Assembly (NCBI GenBank): GCA_024223125.1 | Contig: JAAEOP010000145.1 | Span: 1-10,944 of the forward strand | Reading direction: 5' to 3' | DNA: 10,944 nucleotides | Source of the DNA: Chloroflexota bacterium | Lineage (GTDB): Bacteria > Chloroflexota > Anaerolineae > Promineifilales > Promineifilaceae | In this document: piece after piece, positions 1 to 7,098 of the stretch | Position numbering within the stretch: position 1 is the first letter of the stretch | Layout: each line of letters starts with the position of its first letter | Notes under the pieces: model-generated | Database searches by the model: none | Told to the model about the DNA's origin: nothing | What the model saw: the letters and a program-made list of their open reading frames with translations, nothing else | Position numbers and translations under genes: made by a program

Positions 1-1
1 A

Positions 2-1870
2 CTAGACACCTACCCCGCTTTGCTCATTGTCATTGGTCTGCAAACCATCCTGGTACTGATCGGCCTCAGCCAGCGTTGGCGGTCGATTTGGGGTTGGTTG
101 ATCGCTCATTTTAAGATGTGGCAACTACTTCTCATCGCCGGACTGTTTTTAGTCCCCAGCGCCACCGTTTCTGAGCCAGCCAGCTATTACCCGATTGAGC
201 TAATGATTGCCGCGCTTATACAGGCGATCAGTCTGGGGAATATTGTGTTGGCAGCCTGGCTCTTCCCGGTCGTAAAATTGGGCCGGGCAGAAACATTCTT
301 CAATCGACTGTTGGGGGAACGGAATGATGTGAGTAAGGGAAACGGCCGTTTAGATCGAGTCGTCGTTTTAGCCGCAATTTGGGTGTTTGCGGCCGCCGCC
401 TTCCTAAACTGGTTCTCCTACGAACAGCACCCCCACGTCCCCGACGAATTTGCCTATATTTATCACGCCCGCTATCTGGCCGAGGGGCTGCTGAAAACGC
501 CCGCTCCGCCTGTGCCCGACGCCTTTGATGTTTATTTGATGCAGTTTGATGGCGATGAGTGGTATCCCTCGCCCCCCGTTGGCTGGCCAGCAATACTCTC
601 CATCGGCGCCCGGTTAGGAGCAGATTGGCTGGTGAACCCAATATTGGCCGGGTTAAGTTTGCTAGTCACATTTTTACTGCTGCAAGCATTGTATTCACGA
701 CGCACAGCCCGCATCAGCATCTTGCTGCTGGCCGTCTCCCCCTGGTTCATCTTCCTGGCGATGAGTTATATGACCCATATGTCCACCCTGGCGGCCGCAC
801 TGACCGCCACCCTTTGCGTCTTGTACGCCCGCACCACCAAGCGGGCTATTTGGGGCTGGCTGGGGGGTATTGCGTTGGGGATGATTGCTTTGATACGGCC
901 GTTGGAAGCCATCGCCATCGCCGGATTATTAGGTTTATGGGCGATTGGTCTGGGCGGCAAACGATTGTCCATTCCCACCCTGGCCGGTTTGGTATTGGCG
1001 GCCGTCGCTGTGGGTGGCGCCGCTCTCAGCTACAATCAGGCCATCACCGGCAATCCTACCCTCTTCCCCATCATGGCCTACACCAATGAGCGCTTCGGCC
1101 CCAATGCCAACTCGCTTGGTTTTGGCCCCGACCGGGGGATGGGTTGGGCGCTTGACCCCAATCCCGGCCACAGTCCTCTCGACGCCACCATCAACGCCAA
1201 CCTGAACACCTTCTCCCTCAATACCGATCTGTTAGGCTGGAGCATCGGCTCGCTGATCTTCATCCTCATTGTCGGTATCGCCGGACGGCGACAAAAAAGA
1301 GACTATTTTTGGTGGGCTGTCATCGGTGTTATTTTCACTATCCACTTTTTTTACTATTACAGTGGCGGCCCAGACTTTGGCGCCCGTTACTGGTTTTTGA
1401 TGTTGATTCCCCTCATTGCCTTGTCAGCGCGAGGCATTGAAGCTGTGGAAGAACGCTTTAGCGTCGCAACGCTCGACTCCAATCGGGTTCTGATTATGGT
1501 GATGGCATTATGCGTTGTGGCGTTGGTCACCTTTTTCCCCTGGCGAGCAGTAGATAAATACCATCATTTCCGGGGAATGCGCCCGGACATCCGCCAACTA
1601 GCGGCCGACAACGATTTCGGCCGTAGTCTCGTTCTGATCTCCGGCGACAGCCATCCCGATTACGCCTCGGCCGCCATCTACAACCCGCTAGATATGTACG
1701 CCGACACGACCATTTACGTCTGGGACCGTTCGCCAGAACTACGCCGCCAGGTGTTAGCCGCTTATGCGGATCGGCCGGTGTGGCTGGTAGATGGGCCTAC
1801 GGTCAGCGGGGGTCAATTTGAAATTGTGGACGGGCCACTGACGGCCGCAGAACTATACCAAGCGCCATGA
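2..1870 (+). CDS. Polytopic membrane glycosyltransferase-like protein (GT-C / GT39-like), 5' end missing
   Basis: Probably transfers a sugar from a lipid-linked donor on the outer side of the membrane, as GT-C enzymes of the PMT/ArnT type do; this role is inferred from architecture. The frame is open to the window edge, so the start probably lies upstream; the first in-window start is TTG at 20, but it falls within an apparent membrane segment. The visible ~622 residues hold many hydrophobic segments, then a soluble tail of about 100 residues after the last one (around nt 1480-1550). After an early hydrophobic segment comes an HVPDEF motif (Asp-Glu at nt 443-448), in the place where GT-C enzymes carry the acidic catalytic residues in their first large external loop. 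It overlaps the next gene by 4 nt (ATGA), implying translational coupling to a sugar-nucleotide enzyme, which fits envelope glycan synthesis. Substrate unknown. It could also be an unassigned membrane protein with the GT-C fold. Confidence 0.72.
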   Translation, partial: LDTYPALLIVIGLQTILVLIGLSQRWRSIWGWLIAHFKMWQLLLIAGLFLVPSATVSEPASYYPIELMIAALIQAISLGNIVLAAWLFPVVKLGRAETFFNRLLGERNDVSKGNGRLDRVVVLAAIWVFAAAAFLNWFSYEQHPHVPDEFAYIYHARYLAEGLLKTPAPPVPDAFDVYLMQFDGDEWYPSPPVGWPAILSIGARLGADWLVNPILAGLSLLVTFLLLQALYSRRTARISILLLAVSPWFIFLAMSYMTHMSTLAAALTATLCVLYARTTKRAIWGWLGGIALGMIALIRPLEAIAIAGLLGLWAIGLGGKRLSIPTLAGLVLAAVAVGGAALSYNQAITGNPTLFPIMAYTNERFGPNANSLGFGPDRGMGWALDPNPGHSPLDATINANLNTFSLNTDLLGWSIGSLIFILIVGIAGRRQKRDYFWWAVIGVIFTIHFFYYYSGGPDFGARYWFLMLIPLIALSARGIEAVEERFSVATLDSNRVLIMVMALCVVALVTFFPWRAVDKYHHFRGMRPDIRQLAADNDFGRSLVLISGDSHPDYASAAIYNPLDMYADTTIYVWDRSPELRRQVLAAYADRPVWLVDGPTVSGGQFEIVDGPLTAAELYQAP

Positions 1871-2847
1871 TCCAATTTTCCCCAAGTCGGTATGCAGGAA
1901 TACGGGTGGTCGTGTTGGGAGCCTCTGGTTTTATCGGCCGTTGGACAGCCCGCGTTTTATGCCAACAAGGGGCGGATGTGTGTCTGGCAGTACGGGATGC
2001 GGCCGTCGCAGCCCCCATTTTTGCCGCTTATGACATTGCCGGGGATGTGGTAGAACTGAATTTGGGGGAGGAGACGGCCGTCACCAACCTCATCGCCCAA
2101 TACCGCCCTGCCATCACCTTCAATCTGGCCGGATATGGCGTGGATCGTTCAGAACGGGATGAAACCACCGCTTACCAGATCAACGCCTATCTACTGCAAA
2201 CCCTCGCTGAAGCCGTTGCCTCCCATCCCCATCCCAATTGGGGCGGCCAACAAATCATTCATGTTGGGTCGGCGTTGGAATACGGCGTTTTGGGCAATGA
2301 TTTAGTCGAAGATTCGACCCCCCAGCCTACCACTTTGTATGGGCAATCCAAATTAGCCGGAACCCAAATTTTGCAGCAGTTTGCCGCCAACGGCCGCGTC
2401 AAAGCCATCACCGCTCGTCTATTTACCATTTATGGAGTGGGGGAACATAACGGCCGTTTACTCCCTTCCCTCCTCACCGTCGCCCGTACCAACCAACCCT
2501 TGCCGATGACGGCCGGGCTGCAAAAACGAGACTTTACCTATGTAGCCGATGTGGTCGAGGGGCTACTGCGTCTGGGGCTGCTGCCCGACACCCAGGCAGA
2601 CAACATCGTCAATCTAGCCACCGGCAAATTAACTACCGTCAGAACATTTGTGGAAACGGCCGCCACCGTCCTCAACATCCCCCCCGCCAATCTACAATTT
2701 GGCGCCCTGCCTACCCGCGCCGAAGAAATGGAACACGCCCCCATCTCGATTAGTCGCTTAAAGCAGTGGCTAAATTGGGTTCCAGCAATAACTATTGCAG
2801 AGGGGGTGCAGGATACGGCCGTGTTCCCTGCACATGATCAAAGATGA
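1867..2847 (+). CDS. NAD-dependent epimerase/dehydratase (extended SDR)
   Basis: A 326-residue extended short-chain dehydrogenase/reductase, the family that epimerises, dehydrates or reduces nucleotide-activated sugars in the cytoplasm. Visible: an N-terminal Rossmann loop GASGFIG (residues 18-24, GxxGxxG), a catalytic YGQSK (Tyr158, Lys162) and the preceding Ser135 in an HVGSALEYG stretch, giving the Ser-Tyr-Lys triad. An RDFTYVADVV segment (about 221-230) matches the conserved region where these enzymes begin their substrate domain. Length is normal for the family. The ATG lies inside the stop of the upstream glycosyltransferase (ATGA), so the two are probably one operon supplying and transferring a sugar. 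The exact substrate cannot be read from the sequence; GDP- or dTDP-sugar 4-reductase or epimerase are options. Three CGGCCG sites lie in its first 220 nt. Confidence 0.85.
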   Translation: MIQFSPSRYAGIRVVVLGASGFIGRWTARVLCQQGADVCLAVRDAAVAAPIFAAYDIAGDVVELNLGEETAVTNLIAQYRPAITFNLAGYGVDRSERDETTAYQINAYLLQTLAEAVASHPHPNWGGQQIIHVGSALEYGVLGNDLVEDSTPQPTTLYGQSKLAGTQILQQFAANGRVKAITARLFTIYGVGEHNGRLLPSLLTVARTNQPLPMTAGLQKRDFTYVADVVEGLLRLGLLPDTQADNIVNLATGKLTTVRTFVETAATVLNIPPANLQFGALPTRAEEMEHAPISISRLKQWLNWVPAITIAEGVQDTAVFPAHDQR

Positions 2848-2965
2848 TCCAGATGGCATTTACCGATCCGCCAATATTCGTGCCGCTATTCTGGGCTGGG
2901 GAGCCAACGACCAGCCGGAAATCATCCCCGGCCGCATTTACAAAATGTTGATGGGGCGCGGTTGA
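2834..2965 (+). CDS. Small ORF, 43 aa, unrecognised
   Basis: An ATG-started frame of 43 residues that overlaps the last 14 nt of the epimerase gene in another frame. It begins MIKDDPDG and ends PGRIYKMLMGRG. The composition is protein-like (a DDPDGIYRSANIRAAILGW stretch, not low complexity), and codon choice resembles the neighbours. It may be a genuine short gene coupled to the epimerase, or the remnant of a longer gene whose rest is gone. No family is recognised. It meets the minus-strand ORF ending at 2938 tail to tail, overlapping by 28 nt, so at most one of the two is likely to be functional there. Confidence 0.3.
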   Translation: MIKDDPDGIYRSANIRAAILGWGANDQPEIIPGRIYKMLMGRG

Positions 2966-3105
2966 TTGTAATACAGTCCTGCGCCATTAGTCGTAGCTGT
3001 GTTGCGGGCAAACAGGTTGTTAATCATAAATTGGATAAATAAGCCGGTGTCGGTATGGGAAACAGCCACTTCGGCAGACTTGGTGCAGATCACACCCACA
3101 AACAT
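2938..3105 (-). pseudogene. Possible remnant of a surface-type repeat protein, 55 aa from an internal ATG
   Basis: On the minus strand a frame stays open from about 3200 down to a TAA at 2938-2940. From the only internal ATG (3105) it gives 55 residues. It contains an FARNTATTNGAGLYYN stretch, which resembles one rung of the right-handed beta-helix repeats common in secreted proteins (N-x-A-x-x-x-G-A-G-L-Y pattern). Upstream residues in the same frame (for example LTSFVINGGG, nt 3144-3106) also read like protein, but there is no start before the stops near 3203. This suggests the C-terminal scrap of a lost gene. The alternative is a chance open frame; the evidence is composition only. Confidence 0.28.
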
Positions 3106-3199
3106 CCCACCCCCATTTATGACAAAAGATGTCAGGAATCCAGCGTAAACTGGCTGTAGTTTTAAGGTAAGAAGGTTAGCGGCCGAGGAACGGCCGTGT

Positions 3200-3205
3200 T
3201 ATAAT
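3200..3205 (+). promoter_or_regulatory. -10 box (TATAAT) of the uvrA promoter
   Basis: A perfect TATAAT in the otherwise geneless stretch before uvrA. No good TTGACA-like -35 lies 16-18 bp upstream; a CGGCCG site (3191-3196) sits directly 5' of it. Transcription would begin near 3212, placing the LexA-type box just downstream of the start, a position where a bound repressor blocks initiation or early elongation. Inferred from sequence and spacing only. Confidence 0.45.
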
Positions 3206-3220
3206 TATGGCAGGCAATCA

Positions 3221-3232
3221 GAACAAATGTTC
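3221..3232 (+). promoter_or_regulatory. LexA/SOS operator (GAAC-N4-GTTC) of uvrA
   Basis: GAACAAATGTTC is a perfect match to the core of the Gram-positive-type LexA (DinR) box, GAACRNRYGTTY, with intact 4-bp half sites. It lies 15 bp downstream of the TATAAT and about 70 bp before the uvrA start codon. uvrA is a classic member of SOS regulons, so position and target agree: LexA would repress uvrA until DNA damage triggers LexA self-cleavage. The motif is seen directly; binding is inferred. Confidence 0.7.
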
Positions 3233-3257
3233 ACATTATGTCATGTGTACAACTATC

Positions 3258-3290
3258 AGGTGTGACTCACTTTAGAAGTGCGTCGCACCT
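3258..3290 (+). repeat. Long leader hairpin upstream of uvrA
   Basis: Arms 3258-3272 and 3276-3290 pair at 13 of 15 positions, 14 if one G-U pair is allowed, around a 3-nt loop (TAG). No T-run follows, so it is not a standard terminator. It ends 11 nt before the preferred ATG of uvrA at 3302 and buries the alternative GTG at 3278, which argues against that GTG as the start. It may influence uvrA translation or mRNA stability, or be a copy of a dispersed palindrome. Confidence 0.6.
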
Positions 3291-3301
3291 CTCATCAACT
3301 T

Positions 3302-6244
3302 ATGGAACCCCAAAATATCACCATTCGCGGCGCCCAACAGCACAATCTCAAACAGATTGATGTCACTATTCCCCGCAATAAATTCGTTGTCCTCACCGGC
3401 GTTAGCGGCAGCGGTAAATCATCCCTCGCTTTCGACACCATCTACGCCGAAGGGCAGCGCCGTTATGTGGAAAGCCTATCCTCCTACGCCCGCCAGTTTT
3501 TGGGTCAGATGGAAAAACCAAAAGTAGACGCTATCCTGGGTCTCAGTCCGGCCATCGCCATTGAGCAAAAAGCAGTCAGCAAAAATCCACGCTCCACCGT
3601 CGGCACAGTGACAGAGGTGATGGATTATCTGCGGGTTCTTTTTGCCCGTGTGGGGACGCCCCATTGTCCAGAGTGTGGCACGGCCGTAACCCCCCAATCA
3701 GCCCACGCCATTGCCCACCAACTGGCCGACCTGCCCCCCGGTACAAAATTCCAGCTTTTAGCCCCCATCGCCCGCAACCGCAAAGGAACCCACGCCGACG
3801 CTCTGGCACAAGCGCTGCAAGATGGTTTTATTCGCGCCCGCGTCAATGGCGACATTGTAGAGTTAACCAGCAGCCTGCCCGATCTCAACAAGAAAAAGAA
3901 ACACAACATCGAACTCATTGTAGACCGGCTGCGGGTTCCAGAGGAAACAGATGAGGCTTTCCTATCCCGGCTAGTAGATTCTGTGGAAACGACCCTCAAA
4001 GCAGGTGACGGTTTGCTTATTGCCGACTTGGGCACGGAAGAATTGATGCTGAGCGAACACAACGCCTGCCCCACTTGTGGCTTCAGTTTTCCCGATTTGT
4101 CGCCGCAGCTATTCAGCTTCAATTCGCCGCTGGGCATGTGCCCCGACTGCAACGGCATCGGCACTCAAATGCAGGTTGACCCTGACCTGGTTATCGAGGA
4201 TGCCTCGCTCTCGATTATGGATGGGGCGCTGCGCTGGTACGGCAATGTGGGCAAGAAGAAGAATAAGTGGACAACATCGCAGCTTAAAACAATTGCCGAA
4301 CATTACCAGATTAGCCTAGATACCCCCTGGAAGGAGCTGCCGGAGTCGTTTCGTCACATTCTCTTTTATGGTTCCGGCGATGAGGTTCTGCACTTCAAAT
4401 ACAATAGTGAAAATGACAATGCTTCCTGGTCGGGTGTAGCCAGACGGCCGTTAAAAGGAATCATCTACCACATCAACCGCCTCTTTCACCAGACCAGTTC
4501 TGAAATGACCCGTAAATGGTACGCCAGCTTCATGAGCAAACGGCCGTGTCCCACTTGCGGCGGCTCTCGTTTACGTCCCGAAGCTCGTGCTGTCACCGTC
4601 GGCGGCAAAACCCTCAACGACGTCAGCGCCCTGGCGATTGATGAGGCACATACCTGGATTATGAACCTGTATTGTCAATCAGAGATTGGAGATCAGAGAT
4701 TAGAGATTGGGCGTAACGGTCAATCTTCAATCTCCAATCTCCAATCTCTCAATGAAGAACAATTTGAAATCGGCGAAGAAGTGCTGAAAGAAATCCGCGA
4801 CCGGCTGCAGTTTATGCTCAATGTGGGTTTGCATTATCTGACAATAGACCGTCCTGCCCCCTCACTTTCCGGCGGCGAGGCACAGCGTATTCGTCTGGCC
4901 AGCCAGATTGGCTGCGGGCTGGTAGGGGTTCTTTATATTTTGGATGAGCCTTCAATTGGTCTACACGCCCGCGACAATCGCGCTTTGCTAGACACGCTGC
5001 ACCAACTGCGCGACATGGGCAACACTGTCTTAGTTGTGGAGCATGATGAAGAAACGATGCGCGAAGCAGACTGGCTGATTGACCTGGGGCCAGGCGCGGG
5101 CGTCAAAGGAGGCCATATCATCGCCGCCGGACCGCCAGATGATGTCGCCACCCATCCAGACTCTTTAACCGGCCAATATTTACGGGGTGAACTGGCGATT
5201 ACGATGCCCAATGGCAGCGGCCGTCGCCAATCCAACACCTATCTACAAATCAAAGGCGCTCGTCTACATAATTTGCAAAACGCGGCCGCTAAATTCCCGT
5301 TAGGAACCATGATCTGTGTCACCGGCGTCAGCGGCAGCGGCAAAAGCAGTCTGGTTGCCGAAACGCTGGAACCGGCCCTGGCACGGGCGCTCAACAATGC
5401 CCAAAGCACCCCCGGCCCCTACAGCAGTTTAAGCGGCCTGGAACATCTGGATAAGGTGATCAACATCACGCAAGACCCTATCGGCCGTACCCCTCGTTCC
5501 AACCCGGCCACCTACGTCAAACTTTTTGACACAATTCGCAAAGTGTTTGCCCTGACGCCGGCAGCCAAAGCTCGCGGTTATAAACCTGGCCGATTTAGCT
5601 TTAATGTGAAAGGCGGCCGTTGTGAAGCATGTTCCGGTTATGGGCTGCGTAAAGTGGAGATGCACTTTCTGGCCGATGTGTGGGTGATGTGCCGGGAGTG
5701 TAACGGCCGTCGTTTCAACCACGAAACCCTACAAATCACCTACCGGGGCCAAAACATTGCCGACGTGCTGGACATGGATGTACAGGATGCGCTGGCATTC
5801 TTTGAGAACCACCCCAAAATTCACCGCCAGCTGCAAACCCTACATGATGTAGGCTTGGATTACATTAAGCTGGGGCAAAGCGCCCTTACCCTCTCTGGCG
5901 GCGAAGCGCAGCGCATCAAGCTGTCCAAAGAATTGAGCCGGGTAGCTACCGGCCGTACTGTCTACATTTTGGATGAACCAACAACTGGCCTACACTTCCA
6001 CGATGTACAAAAGCTGCTGGATGTGCTGCATCGTCTGGTAGATGCGGGCAACACTGTTATCGTTATTGAGCATAATCTGGATGTGGTCAAAACGGCCGAT
6101 TGGATTGTAGACCTCGGCCCTGAAGGAGGGGATGGCGGCGGCCGAATCATCGCTCAGGGAACGCCAGAGGAGATAGTTCAGGTGACGGACAGTTACACCG
6201 GACAATTTTTACAAGCGGTATTGTTATTGGAAACGGCCGTGTAA
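3302..6244 (+). CDS. uvrA: Excinuclease ABC subunit A (UvrA)
   Basis: DNA-damage recognition ATPase of nucleotide excision repair; a dimer that loads UvrB at lesions. About 980 residues in family order: Walker A1 GVSGSGKSS (33-41), the UvrB-binding region (about 115-250), zinc module C256-x2-C259-x20-C280-x2-C283, signature LSGGEAQR (from 522), Walker B LYILDEP (544-550), second Walker A GVSGSGKSS (from 675), zinc finger C774-x2-C777-x19-C797-x2-C800, second signature LSGGEAQR (from 864) and Walker B YILDEP (888-893). Presence of the UvrB-binding region marks it as canonical UvrA rather than the short UvrA2. ATG 3302 is chosen because family similarity begins there; a GTG at 3278 adds 8 residues and lies in a hairpin. 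Neither has a clear ribosome site. Odd: about 23 extra residues (near 460-482) encoded by a palindromic repeat. Likely SOS-controlled. The stop overlaps the next ATG (TAATG). Confidence 0.97.
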   Translation: MEPQNITIRGAQQHNLKQIDVTIPRNKFVVLTGVSGSGKSSLAFDTIYAEGQRRYVESLSSYARQFLGQMEKPKVDAILGLSPAIAIEQKAVSKNPRSTVGTVTEVMDYLRVLFARVGTPHCPECGTAVTPQSAHAIAHQLADLPPGTKFQLLAPIARNRKGTHADALAQALQDGFIRARVNGDIVELTSSLPDLNKKKKHNIELIVDRLRVPEETDEAFLSRLVDSVETTLKAGDGLLIADLGTEELMLSEHNACPTCGFSFPDLSPQLFSFNSPLGMCPDCNGIGTQMQVDPDLVIEDASLSIMDGALRWYGNVGKKKNKWTTSQLKTIAEHYQISLDTPWKELPESFRHILFYGSGDEVLHFKYNSENDNASWSGVARRPLKGIIYHINRLFHQTSSEMTRKWYASFMSKRPCPTCGGSRLRPEARAVTVGGKTLNDVSALAIDEAHTWIMNLYCQSEIGDQRLEIGRNGQSSISNLQSLNEEQFEIGEEVLKEIRDRLQFMLNVGLHYLTIDRPAPSLSGGEAQRIRLASQIGCGLVGVLYILDEPSIGLHARDNRALLDTLHQLRDMGNTVLVVEHDEETMREADWLIDLGPGAGVKGGHIIAAGPPDDVATHPDSLTGQYLRGELAITMPNGSGRRQSNTYLQIKGARLHNLQNAAAKFPLGTMICVTGVSGSGKSSLVAETLEPALARALNNAQSTPGPYSSLSGLEHLDKVINITQDPIGRTPRSNPATYVKLFDTIRKVFALTPAAKARGYKPGRFSFNVKGGRCEACSGYGLRKVEMHFLADVWVMCRECNGRRFNHETLQITYRGQNIADVLDMDVQDALAFFENHPKIHRQLQTLHDVGLDYIKLGQSALTLSGGEAQRIKLSKELSRVATGRTVYILDEPTTGLHFHDVQKLLDVLHRLVDAGNTVIVIEHNLDVVKTADWIVDLGPEGGDGGGRIIAQGTPEEIVQVTDSYTGQFLQAVLLLETAV
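4681..4749 (+). repeat. Palindromic repeat inserted in frame within uvrA
   Basis: A 69-nt element: left arm 4681-4710, 10-nt loop 4711-4720, right arm 4721-4749. Each arm is built of 7-nt units, GGAGATT-like on the left and AATCTCC-like on the right, and the arms are near-perfect reverse complements with one base of slippage. Its length is an exact multiple of three and it has no stop in the uvrA frame. It lies in the linker before the helix leading to the first ABC signature (LKEIRDRL), where UvrA proteins usually carry a shorter segment. The same 7-nt unit recurs at 7047-7077. Confidence 0.75.
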
Positions 6245-6792
6245 TGACCCAAACAATTGTCTTCCTACGCGCCCTCAATGTGGGTGGCAAACACATTGTC
6301 AAAATGGCTGAACTGCGTCAACATTTTGCGGCCATGGGGTTTGCCGATGCGGCTACGTATATTCAAAGCGGTAATGTTATCTTGCAAACGAAAACGGCCG
6401 ACACGGCCGTTCTAGAACAGCAAATAGAGCAACATCTTCAAAAAATATTGGGGTATCCGGTGGCAGCTTTTGCCCGCACGACGGCCGAGATCCAATCCAT
6501 CCTCCACAACATCCCCTTTCCCCAATCAAAGCTAGACGCCGGAGCAAAACTCTACATCGCTTTTTTGAAGGAACGGCCGGATGATGAAGCGTTAACCAAA
6601 TTAACGCCCTATCAAAACGAGATTGATTCATTCCAATTCGGCGACAAGGAACTTTATTGGCTGTGTCAGAAAACACAGAGCCAGTCCAAATTTTCCGGGT
6701 CAGTTCTGGAGAAAACAGTTGGCTGCCAAGCAACATTACGCGGCCTCACAACCATCCAAAAAATTGCCGCCAAATATTTAAGCGTGACTTGA
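6244..6792 (+). CDS. DUF1697 family protein
   Basis: A 182-residue protein with the features of DUF1697: the opening FLRALNVGGKHIVKM followed by a helix (AELRQHFAAMGF), then ATYIQSGNVIL at about 37-47, and a C-terminal region with SGSVLEKTVGCQATLRGLTT. Length is typical. The family is widespread, cytoplasmic and of unknown function, so none is given here. Its ATG overlaps the uvrA stop by one base (TAATG), making co-transcription and translational coupling with uvrA very likely; a link to the SOS response would follow from that but is inference. Two CGGCCG sites lie 3 nt apart at 6395-6400 and 6404-6409. Confidence 0.88.
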   Translation: MTQTIVFLRALNVGGKHIVKMAELRQHFAAMGFADAATYIQSGNVILQTKTADTAVLEQQIEQHLQKILGYPVAAFARTTAEIQSILHNIPFPQSKLDAGAKLYIAFLKERPDDEALTKLTPYQNEIDSFQFGDKELYWLCQKTQSQSKFSGSVLEKTVGCQATLRGLTTIQKIAAKYLSVT

Positions 6793-6868
6793 TGTTCGTC
6801 GGCTGTGGACTTGGCGGCAATGGGCACACCCTCAGATGAAGGCGGAGAAGATCGAAAACAGTCGCTTG

Positions 6869-6890
6869 GGATTTTGAAATCCAATTTTTT
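6869..6890 (+). terminator. Weak candidate terminator after the uvrA-DUF1697 operon
   Basis: GGATT (6869-6873) and AATCC (6878-6882) can pair around a 4-nt loop and are followed by AATTTTTT. The stem is short and AT-rich. An alternative pairing TTGGG/CCCAA (6866-6870 with 6892-6896) encloses the whole. It is in the right place, about 80 nt past the DUF1697 stop, but thermodynamic support is poor. Confidence 0.25.
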
Positions 6891-6950
6891 GCCCAACAAC
6901 ACGATTGAAATAGCCTATCGGTCTGATAGAACATTGGGAGACTGAATAGA

Positions 6951-7043
6951 CCTTATCGGAAATAACTTTTTCGACAGGATTAACAAGATTAACAGGATGA
7001 AATAATCCCGTAAATCCTGTCTGATTTCTTATTTCCGATAAGG
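6951..7043. repeat. Nested inverted repeat in the spacer before the DinB-like gene
   Basis: A perfect 15-bp inverted repeat bounds the element: CCTTATCGGAAATAA at 6951-6965 and its reverse complement at 7029-7043. Inside is a second inverted pair, GACAGGATT (6973-6981) and AATCCTGTC (7013-7021), plus a direct duplication GATTAACAAGATTAACAGGAT. It encodes no protein. The layout is that of a dispersed intergenic palindromic or MITE-like unit. It fills most of the 291-nt gap 6793-7083 together with the AATCTCC array. Confidence 0.7.
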
Positions 7044-7046
7044 TTG

Positions 7047-7077
7047 AATCTCTTAATCTCCAATCTCCCAATCTCCA
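7047..7077. repeat. Short array of AATCTCC units
   Basis: Four near-identical 7-8 nt units (AATCTCTT, AATCTCC, AATCTCCC, AATCTCCA) in tandem, ending 21 nt before the ATG of the DinB-like gene. The unit is the same as in the arms of the palindrome inside uvrA, here in one orientation only. It may be a half copy of that element. Confidence 0.6.
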
Positions 7078-7098
7078 TTTTCAGTGGTGAAAAAGCCC

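Noticed and set aside
559..1089. Plus-strand frame of 176 codons within the glycosyltransferase gene
   Set aside because: His- and Arg-rich translation without motifs, entirely inside a gene with clear membrane segments in the other frame.
3278..3301. GTG start adding 8 residues to UvrA
   Set aside because: The codon is inside a strong hairpin, no ribosome site precedes it, and UvrA similarity begins after ATG 3302. Not excluded absolutely.
3625..4164. Minus-strand frame of 179 codons inside uvrA
   Set aside because: Lies opposite the strongly conserved UvrA zinc and UvrB-binding regions; composition is that of a shadow.
7047..7077. CRISPR-like array
   Set aside because: The units are only 7-8 nt and contiguous without spacers; it is a simple tandem repeat and no cas gene is near.
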